A DNA stretch of 64,000 nt. Origin: QHXW01 sp963847515. Its GTDB lineage: Bacteria > Acidobacteriota > Terriglobia > Bryobacterales > Bryobacteraceae. The stretch covers positions 1,984,001 through 2,048,000 of the forward strand of contig CAWKAA010000007.1 of assembly GCA_963847515.1 (NCBI GenBank). The letters are read 5' to 3'. How positions within the stretch are numbered: the first letter of the stretch is position 1; every line of letters begins with the position of its first letter. Below the pieces are notes generated by a model. It ran no database searches. It was not told the DNA's origin and worked only from the letters and a program-made list of their open reading frames with translations. The position numbers and the translations under genes are program-made. This document shows, piece by piece, positions 42,173-51,993 of this stretch.

Positions 42173-43402
42173 TTAGTGTTTGGATTCCAGCTCCGCTTTG
42201 AGCTGGCGGTAGGCCGTCTCTTCGAAATTGAGCTTCAGCCGCTCCCGGCCTTCGCTCCGGGGGTCCCCGGCGCGCGGGCCGTCTTTCTTCAGGCAGCGCC
42301 CCAGAAAGAGGACGGCCTCGGCATCTTCGGGAGCACGATCCAGCAGCGCTCGAAAAGTCTCCGCGCCCTGTGCGAAGTCTCCTCGTTTCCAAAGAGCGTA
42401 CCCCACGTTGAAATAATAGTCGGGATCAGCGGAATCGCCTCCGAGGGCGCGCCGAAAGTTATCCAGAGCGCCAGGTTTAAGCGCCCGGGACTGGGCCGCG
42501 CCCAGATCGTTAATCACTTCGCTCAGCGGTACCGTCGCCACCACGGTCTCGAAGCTCTTTTCGGCGCCCGCGAAATCGGCTTTGTAATAGCGGCACAATC
42601 CCAGTAGAAACAGCGCTTCGAAGTAGTGAGAATCCGCGCGATTCACTTTTTCCAGCCAACCCACGGCGATATCGTAATTCTTTTTGTCCCACTCCATCTT
42701 GCCCAACTGGAAGTTGGGCGCCGAGAAACGAGGGTCCAGCCGGGCGGCTTGCGTAAACAGACGGTGCTTCTGGTCGGGTCCCGAAGCCATGAGTCCGCGA
42801 ATATAGTTTTCCACGGCATCCAACCGCAGCGGAGGGCGGTCCCGGCGAAAGTCCTGTTCGGTGATGGCCGTCCGGGGCGCGAGGAATTTCAGGCAGCGCC
42901 AGGCCAGGTTAGTTTCGAGCGACGCCAGATCTTCGAGCGCGCCGATCTCTTCGAACTCCGGTCCCTGCCGCGTGCGCTTGAGGTCCAGCACTCGGGCGGA
43001 TACGTGCAGAGTGTCGCGCGGCGAGACCGTGGGGCCAGAACCATTCGGAGAGGCCGGAGTCTCCGCGCCCGGCTGTGACGCTGTAGAAATCTCAAAATGT
43101 CCGTAGATGACCTGCGAAGCATCCAGCGCTTCACCCAGTTTGATTACCGAAGCGTGCGTGAGTACCGCGTTCGCACGAATGGACAGGCGGCGATATGCTT
43201 CCAGCCGGTCCTCGCGCGAGAGCACCAGCACACCCTGCGCGCTGAGCGACTCGCGAATGGTTTCCGCAATGCTCTCGCCGATCCAGTCGATGTTTTGCGT
43301 TGTGGATTCGTTGAAAAACGGCAGGACCAGGACGGTGTCCGCCCGAGCCATCGCCTCCCCAAACAGGACGAGGCCCAGGCAGTAAAACAGAAGCCGCTGC
43401 AT
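42173..43402 (-). CDS. Exported TPR protein with TolB-like N-domain
   Basis: 409 residues. A signal peptide (LLFYCLGLVLFGEAMARADT) precedes VLVLPFFNESTTQNIDWIGE and SIAETIRESLSAQGVLVLSR, the layout of FlgO/TolB-amino-terminal-like domains, then TPR units: YIRGLMASGPDQKHRLFTQA, LDPRFSAPNFQLGKMEWDKK, NYDIAVGWLEKVNRADSHYF, ALFLLGLCRYYKADFAGAEK, YNVGYALWKRGDFAQGAETF-like and APEDAEAVLFLGRCLKKD. A periplasmic scaffold. Convergent with the VWFA gene, both exported. Confidence 0.8.
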   Translation of the reverse strand: MQRLLFYCLGLVLFGEAMARADTVLVLPFFNESTTQNIDWIGESIAETIRESLSAQGVLVLSREDRLEAYRRLSIRANAVLTHASVIKLGEALDASQVIYGHFEISTASQPGAETPASPNGSGPTVSPRDTLHVSARVLDLKRTRQGPEFEEIGALEDLASLETNLAWRCLKFLAPRTAITEQDFRRDRPPLRLDAVENYIRGLMASGPDQKHRLFTQAARLDPRFSAPNFQLGKMEWDKKNYDIAVGWLEKVNRADSHYFEALFLLGLCRYYKADFAGAEKSFETVVATVPLSEVINDLGAAQSRALKPGALDNFRRALGGDSADPDYYFNVGYALWKRGDFAQGAETFRALLDRAPEDAEAVLFLGRCLKKDGPRAGDPRSEGRERLKLNFEETAYRQLKAELESKH

Positions 43403-43450
43403 TTCTTTTTCAGTTTAGCAGCGGCCCCCGATGTAAGAAGGCAAGAATCG

Positions 43451-43774
43451 CTAGTTCGCGGTTACGACCAGCTTCATATTTGTGCCCCCGAGATGGATCT
43501 CCTGAATGTGATATTTGCCGTCGCCGTTGCTGTACCGCACAGACGTCGTGGAGTACTTGCTGTCGGCGGTCTCGACCTTTACCGCGGCTTCGCCCATCTG
43601 TTTGCCCTTCTTGATCACCACTTTCTCGTCTTTCAGCTCGAGCGTGTAATCGCCCGGCTTCAGTTCCGTACCGCCAATTACGGACGGCTCAAACAGCGTT
43701 ATGGAGTAGGATTTGGCGCTCGCCAGACCGGCCAGTGCGAGCACCGTAAAGATAACCAGAATCCTGTGGATCAT
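43451..43774 (-). CDS. Small exported beta-rich protein
   Basis: 107 residues from ATG 43774 (MIHRILVIFTVLALAGLASA), preceded by AAAAGGAGAG, which decides the start over the longer open frame. The mature part is beta-rich: SYSITLFEPSVIGGTELKPG, DYTLELKDEKVVIKKGKQMG and NGDGKYHIQEIHLGGTNMKL. Such short exported proteins with a GxxLKPGDYxLEL core are frequent in Acidobacteria; their role is unknown. Confidence 0.78.
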   Translation of the reverse strand: MIHRILVIFTVLALAGLASAKSYSITLFEPSVIGGTELKPGDYTLELKDEKVVIKKGKQMGEAAVKVETADSKYSTTSVRYSNGDGKYHIQEIHLGGTNMKLVVTAN

Positions 43775-43961
43775 TGACTTAAACTCTCCTTTTCCTGAAC
43801 AAACACACGTATGGCTCATGTAAACCACCGAAAAATCTATCCCCGGAAGCGAACTGCTTTTCTTGCTCAATAATACGGCTGAAGTGCGAAAACGTTCCGC
43901 AATGATACGGTGATTTAACAGTAAGTTGAGAGTGAATTGGGTGAACGGAAGCGCGCAGTGT

Positions 43962-44903
43962 TCAGTTGTGGGACAACGCCAGAAATTCGCGCACGCGGTC
44001 CGTGACGGCCTGCTGAATTTGCGTATCGCCGCCGAAGCCGGAAAACCATTCCATCCCGGGCTCCTGTCGAAACCAGGTCATCTGGCGTTTGGCATACTGC
44101 CGCGTATTGCGCTGCGCGTAGAAGACGGCTTCGTCGAGCTTCAGCTCGCCATTGAGAAACTGCACGGCCTGCCGATAGCCGTGCGACTCAAATGGCTTGA
44201 CCGCCGCGGCGAAGCCTCGCGAAAGGATCCCGCGCGCCTCCTCGATAAGACCCGTTTCGAACATCTGTCTCGTCCGGCGATCGAGTTTTTCATAGAGCTC
44301 CTCTCGCGCGGGCGATAAACCGATCTTGAGGATCCGGTATCCTCCAAGCGCGTCGCGCCCGTGCTGGAACAACTCGGTGACCGGGCGGCAGGTTACCAGA
44401 CAGACTTCCAGGGCGCGCGTGATTTTGGAAAGGTCGCGGGGATGAACGCGCCCGGCGGCTTCCGGATCGAAGCGGCGCAACAGGCGATGGAGGGAGCCCG
44501 ATTTTCGGCGCTCGCGCGCGGCCAGGCGATCGCGCAGGCCCTGATCCCGCTGGGGGCCCGGCGCCAGGCCATCAATGAGAGCGCGCAGGTAAAAACCCGT
44601 ACCACCAGCCACCAACGGCAAATGCCCGCGCGTCGAAATCTCGTCCAGGACGATGCGGCCCAGGCGTGCGTAATCGCCCGCTGTGAAAACCTGGTCGGGG
44701 TCAAGAATATCAATGAGATGGTGGGCGATACCCTGTCGAGCCTCAGGCGGCAGCTTGGCCGTACCCACGTCGAAATACCGGTAAACCTGCAGGGAATCAC
44801 AATTCACAACTTCGCCCGCGAAACGGGCCGCAACCGATAGGGCCAACTCGCTTTTCCCCGAGCCGGTCGGCCCCAAAATAGCAATAACCTTGCGGTCCTC
44901 CAT
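43962..44903 (-). CDS. miaA: tRNA dimethylallyltransferase MiaA
   Basis: 313 residues. P-loop AILGPTGSGKSELALSVAAR (residues 8-27), DSLQVYRYFDVGTAKLPPEA with the catalytic Asp, GIAHHLIDILDPDQVFTAGD, LPLVAGGTGFYLRALIDGLA, RDLSKITRALEVCLVTCRPV and the RQMTWFRQEPG swinging region. It adds a dimethylallyl group to A37 of tRNAs reading UNN codons. The start ATG 44903 is 86 bases from the divergent TPR gene. Length typical. Confidence 0.96.
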   Translation of the reverse strand: MEDRKVIAILGPTGSGKSELALSVAARFAGEVVNCDSLQVYRYFDVGTAKLPPEARQGIAHHLIDILDPDQVFTAGDYARLGRIVLDEISTRGHLPLVAGGTGFYLRALIDGLAPGPQRDQGLRDRLAARERRKSGSLHRLLRRFDPEAAGRVHPRDLSKITRALEVCLVTCRPVTELFQHGRDALGGYRILKIGLSPAREELYEKLDRRTRQMFETGLIEEARGILSRGFAAAVKPFESHGYRQAVQFLNGELKLDEAVFYAQRNTRQYAKRQMTWFRQEPGMEWFSGFGGDTQIQQAVTDRVREFLALSHN

Positions 44904-44989
44904 TCCGTCTTAGTTTACGTGCTGCCACGTTATACAATGGAAATGTATCGTCTCGCCAGGGCAGCCGAACGCACGGCGAACGGAAGAAA

Positions 44990-47083
44990 GTGGCATCGAT
45001 GAATCGTCCGGTAAATACCCTTGTGGCGGCCGTATGCGTCGCGGCAGTTACTTCCGGCCTGGCTTTAAGTCAGACCGCTTCCCCCGATCCCAGTCGGAGC
45101 GCTGCAGACACCAAGGCCGCCGATAAAGCCGCTGCATACTACAACTTCGCCATGGGTCACCTGTACGCGGAGCTTTCGGGCGCCTTCGGCAACCGGAGCG
45201 ATTACACCAACAAGGCCATCGAGCATTACCGGCAGGCCATGAAGCTGGATGCCTCGGCTGCGTTCCTCTCTGAAGAGCTAACCGATCTTTACATCCAGGC
45301 GGGCCGGATCAAGGACGCGGTGTCTGAGGCGGAGGACCTGCTGAAGCAGGACCCCAACAATCTGGACGCGCGGCGCCTGCTGGGGCGGATTTATGCGCGG
45401 CTCATCGGTGACCCGCAACAGGCCCGGGTCAATGAGGACATGCTGAAGCGAGCCATCGAGCAGTTTCAGAAAGTCACCGAAAAAGACCCCAAGGACATTG
45501 AGAGTTGGCTGATGCTGGGCCGTCTGGAGCGGATCAACCACAATTCAGTGGACGCGGAAAAGGATTATAAGGCCGCCCTCGATCAGGATGCCGGCAACGA
45601 AGAAGCGCTGACCGGCCTGGCGATGGTGTACTCCGAGGTGGGGGATACCAAGAACGCGATCGAGATGCTGCGCCAGGTAACGGGCAAGGATCCGAATCCG
45701 CGGACTCTTTCGGCGCTGGCAAGCTTTTATGATCAGACCCGCGACTTTGCAAGCGCGGCGGATGCCTGGCGGCAGGCGCTGCAGCTGGACCCGGAAAACA
45801 GCCGCATCAAGCGCGCTCTGGCGCAGGATGTTTTCTTCACCGATCATCTGGACGAGGCGCTGAAGCTGTACAACGAACTCGCCGCTGCCGATCCGCGCGA
45901 CATGCAGACTCAATTGCGCATGGCGGAGATTTACCGTGCGAAGGGCGATCTTGCCAAGGGGCGCGCGGCGCTCAACAAGGCGAAGGAACTGGATAAGGAT
46001 GGCCTGGAGGCGCGTTACGAGGAAACGGATTTCTTCGAGGCTGAAGGGAAAAGGGATGAGGCTATCGCGTCGTTGCGCACTATGCTTAGCGACACCGCTA
46101 AGAAAACCTACACCGATTCTGAGAAGAATACCCGCAGCATGCTGGTGGAGCGGCTGGGCACGGTTTACCGCAACGCCGGCCGCTACAGCGAGGCGGTGGA
46201 TACATTCCGCCAGCTTCCTCAACTGGATCCCGCAACCGCCCCCCGGGCGTCGGTCGAAATCATCGATACATGGCGCCAGGCCAAAGACCTGAATAAGGCG
46301 CAGGAGGAAGCCGGCGCCGCGTTGAAAAAGTTTCCCAAAGACCGCACGATAAAACTGGCGCGCGCCTCGCTTCTATCCGACATAGGCAAGATCGACGAGG
46401 CCGTTGCGGAACTACGCGCTTTGCTGGACGGCCAGAAGGATCGTGAGATTCATCTGACCATCGCCCAGGTGTACGAAAAGGGCAAACGTTTTTCAGAGAT
46501 GGGCAAGGAACTTGATGCCGCTGAGCAGCTCTCCGAGACCAAGCCGGACAAACAGACGGTAATCTTCATGCGCGGCGCGATGCTCGAGCGAATGAAGGAA
46601 TACGATGCCGCTGAAGTCGAGTTCCGCAAGGTGCTGGAGGCCGATCCCGAAAACGCCAATGCGCTGAATTACCTCGGGTATATGCTGGCTGACCGCAACG
46701 TGCGGCTGGACGAGGCCCAGAAGTTGATCAGCAAGGCCGTGGAACTGGATCCGCAAAATGGACCATACCTAGACAGCCTGGGTTGGGTCTACTACCGCCA
46801 GAACCGGCTGGAGGAAGCCGCAGGTTACCTGCAAAAGGCCCTGCAAAAGAGCTCGACCTCGAACGACCCGACCGTGCACGACCACTTGGGCGATGTCTAC
46901 TTCAAGCAGGGCAAGATCCGCGAGGCGATCGGGCAGTGGCAAAGCTCGTTGAAGGAATACGAAGCGAACTCGTCGCAAAGCGACGTCGACCCTGGCGACA
47001 TGGCTACCGTTAGTAAGAAGCTGGAGAGCGCCCGCGTGCGCGTGGCAAAAGAAGAGTCCCTGGGAAAAGACAAGCAACAGTAG
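44990..47083 (+). CDS. Exported TPR-rich protein
   Basis: 697 residues from GTG 44990 (ATG 44999 possible). A leader (LVAAVCVAAVTSGLALSQTA) precedes about 15 TPR motifs: AAYYNFAMGHLYAELSGAFG, KAIEHYRQAMKLDASAAFLS, GRIKDAVSEAEDLLKQDPNN, EEALTGLAMVYSEVGDTKNA, DEALKLYNELAAADPRDMQT, AAEVEFRKVLEADPENANAL-like, NGPYLDSLGWVYYRQNRLEE, and a closing DPGDMATVSKKLESARVR coil. TPR arrays bind partner proteins, here probably periplasmic. Continuous frame over 2 kb shows that sequence quality is good up to 47.1 kb. Confidence 0.9.
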   Translation: MASMNRPVNTLVAAVCVAAVTSGLALSQTASPDPSRSAADTKAADKAAAYYNFAMGHLYAELSGAFGNRSDYTNKAIEHYRQAMKLDASAAFLSEELTDLYIQAGRIKDAVSEAEDLLKQDPNNLDARRLLGRIYARLIGDPQQARVNEDMLKRAIEQFQKVTEKDPKDIESWLMLGRLERINHNSVDAEKDYKAALDQDAGNEEALTGLAMVYSEVGDTKNAIEMLRQVTGKDPNPRTLSALASFYDQTRDFASAADAWRQALQLDPENSRIKRALAQDVFFTDHLDEALKLYNELAAADPRDMQTQLRMAEIYRAKGDLAKGRAALNKAKELDKDGLEARYEETDFFEAEGKRDEAIASLRTMLSDTAKKTYTDSEKNTRSMLVERLGTVYRNAGRYSEAVDTFRQLPQLDPATAPRASVEIIDTWRQAKDLNKAQEEAGAALKKFPKDRTIKLARASLLSDIGKIDEAVAELRALLDGQKDREIHLTIAQVYEKGKRFSEMGKELDAAEQLSETKPDKQTVIFMRGAMLERMKEYDAAEVEFRKVLEADPENANALNYLGYMLADRNVRLDEAQKLISKAVELDPQNGPYLDSLGWVYYRQNRLEEAAGYLQKALQKSSTSNDPTVHDHLGDVYFKQGKIREAIGQWQSSLKEYEANSSQSDVDPGDMATVSKKLESARVRVAKEESLGKDKQQ

Positions 47084-47108
47084 CACCGGCTTTGGATGGA
47101 GGTGCAAT

Positions 47109-47501
47109 ACGTTCCGCCTCTGGTTTTTTTGCTGCTTCTTCGTGGCGGCAGCCGTCGGTCAAGATCAGCGCTTTCCGCCTGACATCTTTGATACCCATCC
47201 CACCGCACTCGACCCCACCCATTTTCGGCTTGTTCTGGAAAACGATCGTGTCCAGGTAATCCGTGTTCACTTAGGACCTCACGAGAAATCCACTGTCATG
47301 GACATTCCGTCGCATGTACTGGCCTGCGTCACGGACCGGCACGTCCGCGTACACTACGCCCATGCGAAACCTGCCGAGCGCACCGACAAGGCCGGATACA
47401 CAAGCTGGGAGGATCGCGACGAGTACGGTTTCGAAAACCTTGACGATAAACCTGCCGAGTGGATTCTCGTCGTTCCAAATGGTTCTGAGAAGTCGGGCTG
47501 A
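47109..47501 (+). CDS. Exported cupin-like protein with non-standard start
   Basis: About 130 residues. GTG 47142 would remove the leader; the better reading starts at ACG 47109, 6 bases after GGAGG (47098-47102), giving TFRLWFFCCFFVAAAVGQDQ, a good signal peptide. The mature part has HFRLVLENDRVQVIRVHLGP, HVLACVTDRHVRVHYA and EWILVVPNGSEKSG, a small beta-barrel of cupin type. Either ACG is a true rare start or an original ATG was misread or mutated. Function unknown. It follows the TPR gene by 25 bases, so both may be on one transcript. Confidence 0.6.
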   Translation, partial: TFRLWFFCCFFVAAAVGQDQRFPPDIFDTHPTALDPTHFRLVLENDRVQVIRVHLGPHEKSTVMDIPSHVLACVTDRHVRVHYAHAKPAERTDKAGYTSWEDRDEYGFENLDDKPAEWILVVPNGSEKSG

Positions 47502-47808
47502 CCACATCCAGGTTGACGCCCATCCATCAAACCCGATATCCTGAACTTTTCTGATAGAGGCGCGGCGGCCATCAGTAGCCGGGCGCGCGGTTCCGATGAG
47601 CTTCGGACGCCCGCGAGAAAGGGGCCTTCCGCCGAAATCGCCGCGGCAGCTTCGAAACCGCGGCGGTTGGGGGGTACGGTTAACACCTGCCCACTGTCAT
47701 TCGTTTTTAAGGACGGGTGGAGCGCTATCGGGAAGCGTAGACCGGGCGGCGGGATATGATTCACAGCCTGCCTCCTTACCTTCCCTTACACCTCCATCCC
47801 GAACGGCC
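47502..47808. other. Gap before the dap cluster, no gene seen
   Basis: About 300 bases without a convincing gene. It contains a small dyad (AACCGCGGCGGTT), a GC-rich first half and a last part ending CACCTCCATCCCGAACGGCC before the dapE start. No lysine riboswitch consensus is recognised. The cluster promoter must lie here. Confidence 0.5.
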
Positions 47809-48836
47809 ATGAACCTTTTTGAGCTGACGCGCGCGCTGGTCGATATCGAATCCATCACCGGGAACGAAGAGCGGGTCGGCGAATTTCTGCTCGACTCATC
47901 TGTCGGCGCTCGCCTCGCGCTACGGCGGCCGCGTCGAGCGCATGGAAGTGGAGCCGCGCCGCTTCAACGTGTTCGCGCAGTGGGGCGAGCCGGCTGGTCA
48001 CGCTCTCCACCCACATGGACACCGTGCCGCCGTTTTTCGCCTCGCGCGAAGATGACGAGTACATCTGGGGCCGCGGCGCGTGCGACACCAAGGGCATCAT
48101 CGCCGCCATGATTCACGGCCGCCGAAGCGCTGCTGGAAGCGGGCGGCCGCGGACTTCGGCTGCTGTTCGTCGTCGGCGAGGAGCGCAACAGCGCCGGCGC
48201 CTATCGCGCGGCGCAAGAGCCGCGCGGATCGCGATTCCTCATCAACGGCGAGCCCACCGAAAACAAGCTGGCGCTCGGCTCCAAGGGCGCGCTGCGCTAC
48301 GAGATCGCAGCCGCAGGCAAGATGGCGCACTCCGCTTATCCCGAACTGGGCGAATCGGCCATCGACAAACTGCTCGACGCGCTCGGCCGGCATCCGGCAC
48401 GATCGAACTGCCGGTGGACGAATCTGCTCGGGCCGAGCACGCTGAACATCGGAACCATCAGCGGCGGCCGCGCGCCCAACGTCATCGCCGATGAGGCCCG
48501 CGCCGAGATCATCATCCGCCTGGTGGGCGATTCGCGCGCACACCAAGGCAGGCCACTGGCGCGGCCGTCGAAGGCTGCGCCGAAGCTGCGCGAAGTGCTC
48601 GAGATTCCCGCGGTGCGGCTGGGCTCGCTGGATGGCATCGAAACCACCGTGGTGGCCTACACCACCGATATCCCGGCCTTCGGCGGCGCCTGGGGCCAGC
48701 CGTTCCTGATCGGGCCGGGCTCCATTCACGTGGCGCACACGCTGGAAGAGCGCGTGCCGAAGCAGCAACTTGCTCGAAGCAGTCGAAATCTATCAACGCA
48801 TGGTGAAACAATTATGGAAACGCAGAATCGAAGTAG
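47809..48836 (+). pseudogene. dapE: M20-family peptidase, DapE/ArgE-like, many frameshifts
   Basis: Reconstructed through the frames: MNLFELTRALVDIESITGNE, YGGRVERMEVEPRRFNVFAQ, LVTLSTHMDTVPPFF (metal His/Asp), DEYIWGRGACDTKGIIAAMI, AAEALLEAGGRGLRLLFVVG, EERNSAGAYRAAQ, KMAHSAYPELGESAIDKLLD, LLGPSTLNIGTISGGRAPNV and DIPAFGGAWGQPFLIGPGSI. This is an M20 peptidase of the DapE/ArgE/acetyl-lysine deacetylase kind; its place with asd, lysC, dapB, dapA and dapD argues for succinyl-diaminopimelate desuccinylase. Single-base breaks occur near 47900, 47993, 48116, 48400 and beyond, mostly one-base insertions. With a correction near 48818 it ends at 48836, overlapping asd. Confidence 0.8.
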
Positions 48837-49866
48837 GCATCCTGGGCGCCACCGGCATGGTGGGCCAGCATTTCATCAAGTTCCTGCAAGGGCACCCGTG
48901 GTTCGACCTGAAGTGGCTGGGCGCGAGCGACCGCTCCGCCGGCAAGAAGTATCGCGACGCCACGAAGTGGCACCTGGCCGGCGTCATGCCGGACGCGGTC
49001 GCCGACCTGATGGTGGAAGAGTGCAAGCCGGGCAACGCGCCGCGGCTGCTGTTCTCCGCCATGGATGCCTCGGTCGCCACCGAGATCGAGCGGGCCTTCG
49101 CGCAGGCCGGCCACGTCGTGGTGTCGAATTCGCGGAACCATCGCATGGAGCGCGACGTGCCGCTGCTGGTGCCGGAAATCAATCCCGATCACCTGAAGCT
49201 GGTGCCCGGCCAGCAGCGCGCGCGCGGCGTGGAAGGGGCAGATCGTCACCAATCCCAACTGCTCCACCATCGTCGCTGACCATGGGGCTGGCGCCGCTGA
49301 AGCAGTTCGGCATCACGCAGGTGATCGCCACCACGCTGCAGGCCATCTCCGGCGCCGGCTATCCCGGCGTGCCGTCCATGGACATCAACGCCAACGTGAT
49401 TCCGTTCATCGGCGGCGAAGAAGAGAAGATGCAGCAGGAGACGCAGAAGATCCTGGGCGATTTCGCGGCGATCACATCGAGCCGCTGGCCGCCAAGGTCA
49501 GCGCGCATTGCAATCGCGTGCCGGTGGTGGATGGCCATACCGTCACCGTCTCGGTCGAGTTTTCCGCCAAGCCCTCGGAGGCCGATCTGCGCCACGCCTT
49601 CGACGACTTCACCGGCGTTCCGCAGGAGCGCGAGCTGCCCAGCGCGCCGCCGCGCCCGGTGATCTACATGACGAAGAGCCGACCGGCCGCAGCCGCGCAA
49701 GGATGCCGAGCGCGAGCGCGGCATGGCGGCTTTCGTCGGCCGCCTGCGCCCCTGCCCGGTGCTCGATTACAAGTTCGTCGCGCTCGGCCACAACACCATT
49801 CGCGGCGCGGCCGGCGCGGCCGTTCTGAATGCCGAGCTGATGCATTCGGAAGGGATGCTGGACTGA
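48814..49866 (+). pseudogene. asd: Aspartate-semialdehyde dehydrogenase, frameshifted
   Basis: After removing one extra A near 48818 the start ATG 48814 gives MERRIEVGILGATGMVGQHF (NADP-binding GxTGxVG), then HPWFDLKWLGASDRSAGKKY, LLFSAMDASVATEIERAFAQ, SNSRNHRMERDVPLLVPEIN, the catalytic Cys in IVTNPNCSTI (about 49250), LQAISGAGYPGVPSMDINAN, HCNRVPVVDGHTVTVSVEFS and the ending FVALGHNTIRGAAGAAVLNA. Asd reduces aspartyl phosphate to the semialdehyde. The overlaps with dapE and lysC (TGATG at 49864-49868) show a tight operon. Frameshifts near 49220, 49270, 49470 and 49680. Confidence 0.88.
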
Positions 49867-51276
49867 TGATCGTCATGAAATTCGGCGGCACCTCGGTCGA
49901 ATCGGCCGCCGCCATCGAGCGCGTCGCGTGCATCGTCAAGGCGCGCGCGCGACGCGCAAGCCCGTGGTGGTGGTCTCGGCCATGGGCAAGACCACCAACA
50001 AGCTGCTGGCCATCGCCGATGCCGCCATCGCAGGCAACGCGCCAGGAGTACATCGCGCCAGATCCACGATCTGCGCGATTTCCATTCCCGCGAGGCGCGC
50101 CTGGTGGTCCCGCTCGCCGACCGCGCCGAACTCGACCGCACGCTCGACGAGCATTTCCAGGAGCTCACCGAGCTGGTGAAAGGCCTGGCCGTGCTGGGCG
50201 AACTGACGCCGCGCTCCATCGACGCCATTTCGCAGCTACGGCGAGCGCCTCTCCAGCTACATCGTCACGCTGGCCTTCCGCCATTTCGGCATGGCAGCCG
50301 TGCACGTGGATTCGCGCCGCGTCATCGTCACCGACCGGCGCCACACGCAGGCCGCGCCGCATTTTCCCGAAACCTACGCGCGCCTCGCCGCGATCGTTCC
50401 GCCGCTGGCCGAGCAAGCAGCGTCGTGGTGATGGGCGGCTTCATCGGCGTCCACCGAGGACGGCGTCACCACCACGCTCGGCCGCGGCGGTTCGGACTTC
50501 ACCGCGTCCATCGTGGGCGCGGGCATCGGCGCCGAGGAGATCCAGATCTGGACCGATGTGGACGGCATGCTCACCGCCGATCCCACGATTCTGCCCGGCG
50601 GCCATCGCGTCAAGACCATTTCCTTCGCCGAAGCCGCGGAGCTGGCCTACTTCGGCGCGAAGGTGCTGCATCCGGCCACCGTGGTTCCGGCCGTCGAAAA
50701 GAACATTCCGGTGCTGATCCTGAATTCGCGCCGGCCCGAAGTGCCGAGGCACGCGCATCGTGTCCGAAGCGGTGCCCTGCGACAACGTGGTGAAGTCCAT
50801 CGCCTGCAAGCGCAAGATCACGCTGGTCAATATCCACTCCACGCGCATGCTGATGGCGCACGGTTTCCTGCGCCGCATCTTCGAAGTCTTCGACCGCTTC
50901 GAAACCCCCGTGGACATGGTGGCGACCTCCGAGGTCAGCGTCTCGCTCACCATCGACAACACCGCAGCGGCTCGACGCCATCTGCGCCGAGCTGCGCCAG
51001 TTTTCCGAAGTGTCGCATCGAGGAGGACCAGGCCATCGTTTGCCTGGTGGGCGAGAACATCCGCTACACGCCCGGCGTGGCGGCGCGCGTTTTCGACGCG
51101 CTCGACGGCATCAATATCCGCATGATCTCGCAGGGCGCGTCGCTGCTGAATCTGAGCTTCGTGGTGGCCGAAGCGGACCTGCACGCGCGCCGTCGAAGCG
51201 CTGCACGGCGAATTCTTCGCCGCAGCTCGATCCCGAGGTCTTCGAGCGCAATGGAGCCGTGCATGCCGCAGCCTGA
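49866..51276 (+). pseudogene. lysC: Aspartate kinase, frameshifted
   Basis: The start MIVMKFGGTSVESAAAIERV carries the kinase KFGGTSV motif. Later segments in other frames: PVVVVSAMGKTTNKLLAIAD-like, ARLVVPLADRAELDRTLDEH, ELTELVKGLAVLGELTPRSI, GGSDFTASIVGAGIGAEEIQ, IWTDVDGMLTADPTILPGGH, and ACT domains with SIACKRKITLVNIHSTRMLM and GINIRMISQGASLLNLSFVV. LysC phosphorylates aspartate, the first step toward lysine, threonine and methionine; feedback through the ACT pair is expected. About nine breaks. Ends at TGA 51274-51276, overlapping the dapB start. Confidence 0.88.
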
Positions 51277-51977
51277 GCACCGCTTGGCCATCGTCGGCTA
51301 CGGCAAGATGGGCCGGCTCATCGAGCAGCTCGCGCCCGGAGTACGGCTTCGCGGTCGCGCTGAAGCTCGACGAATTCAACAACGCCGACTTCGAAGGCGT
51401 CACGGCGGAGAACTTTCGCGGCATCGATGTGGCCATCGATTTTTCGATTCCCGCCGCGGTGGTCGAAAACGTCGAGCGCATCGCGGCGCTGGGCGTGAAC
51501 ATGGTGGTCGGCACCACCGGCTGGCTCGAGCACATCGATCGCGTGCAAGCGGCCGTCGAGAAGCAACGGCATCGGGCCTGGTCTGGAGTCCCAATTTTTC
51601 GATCGGCGTGAACGCGTTCTTCCGCCTGGTGGCGGAAGCCGCGCGGCTGCTGGCGGACGAGCCGGAGTACGGCGCATGGGCCTGGGAGATTCATCACTCG
51701 ACCAAAAAGGACGCGCCTTCGGGTACACTGCTGAAGCTGGTGGAAGAGATGAAGAAGCGCCGGCTACGCGCGCGCCATCGACGTCGGCTCCAACCGCGCC
51801 GGCGCGCATCCCGGCACGCACGAAATCGGCTTCGATTCGGCGGCCGACACCATCACGCTGCGCCACACCGCGCGCAGCCGCGAAGGCTTCGCGCGCGGCG
51901 CATTGAAAGCCGCGCAATGGGTGGTGGGCAAGAAAGGCTTTCACGAGTTTCGCGAGATATTGTTTTCGTACGCATAG
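51263..51977 (+). pseudogene. dapB: 4-hydroxy-tetrahydrodipicolinate reductase, frameshifted
   Basis: MPQPEHRLAIVGYGKMGRLI gives the dinucleotide-binding GxGxMG, then NFRGIDVAIDFSIPAAVVEN, ALGVNMVVGTTGWLEHIDRV, VWSPNFSIGVNAFFRLVAEA, WEIHHSTKKDAPSGTLLKLV (substrate motif HH..K), GTHEIGFDSAADTITLRHTA and GALKAAQWVVGKKGFHEFRE. DapB reduces hydroxy-tetrahydrodipicolinate. Three to five one-base breaks, e.g. near 51343, 51565 and 51765. Overlaps lysC by 14 bases and is followed, 16 bases later, by dapA. Confidence 0.88.
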
Positions 51978-51993
51978 CTCGAGGAGGTGGTAC

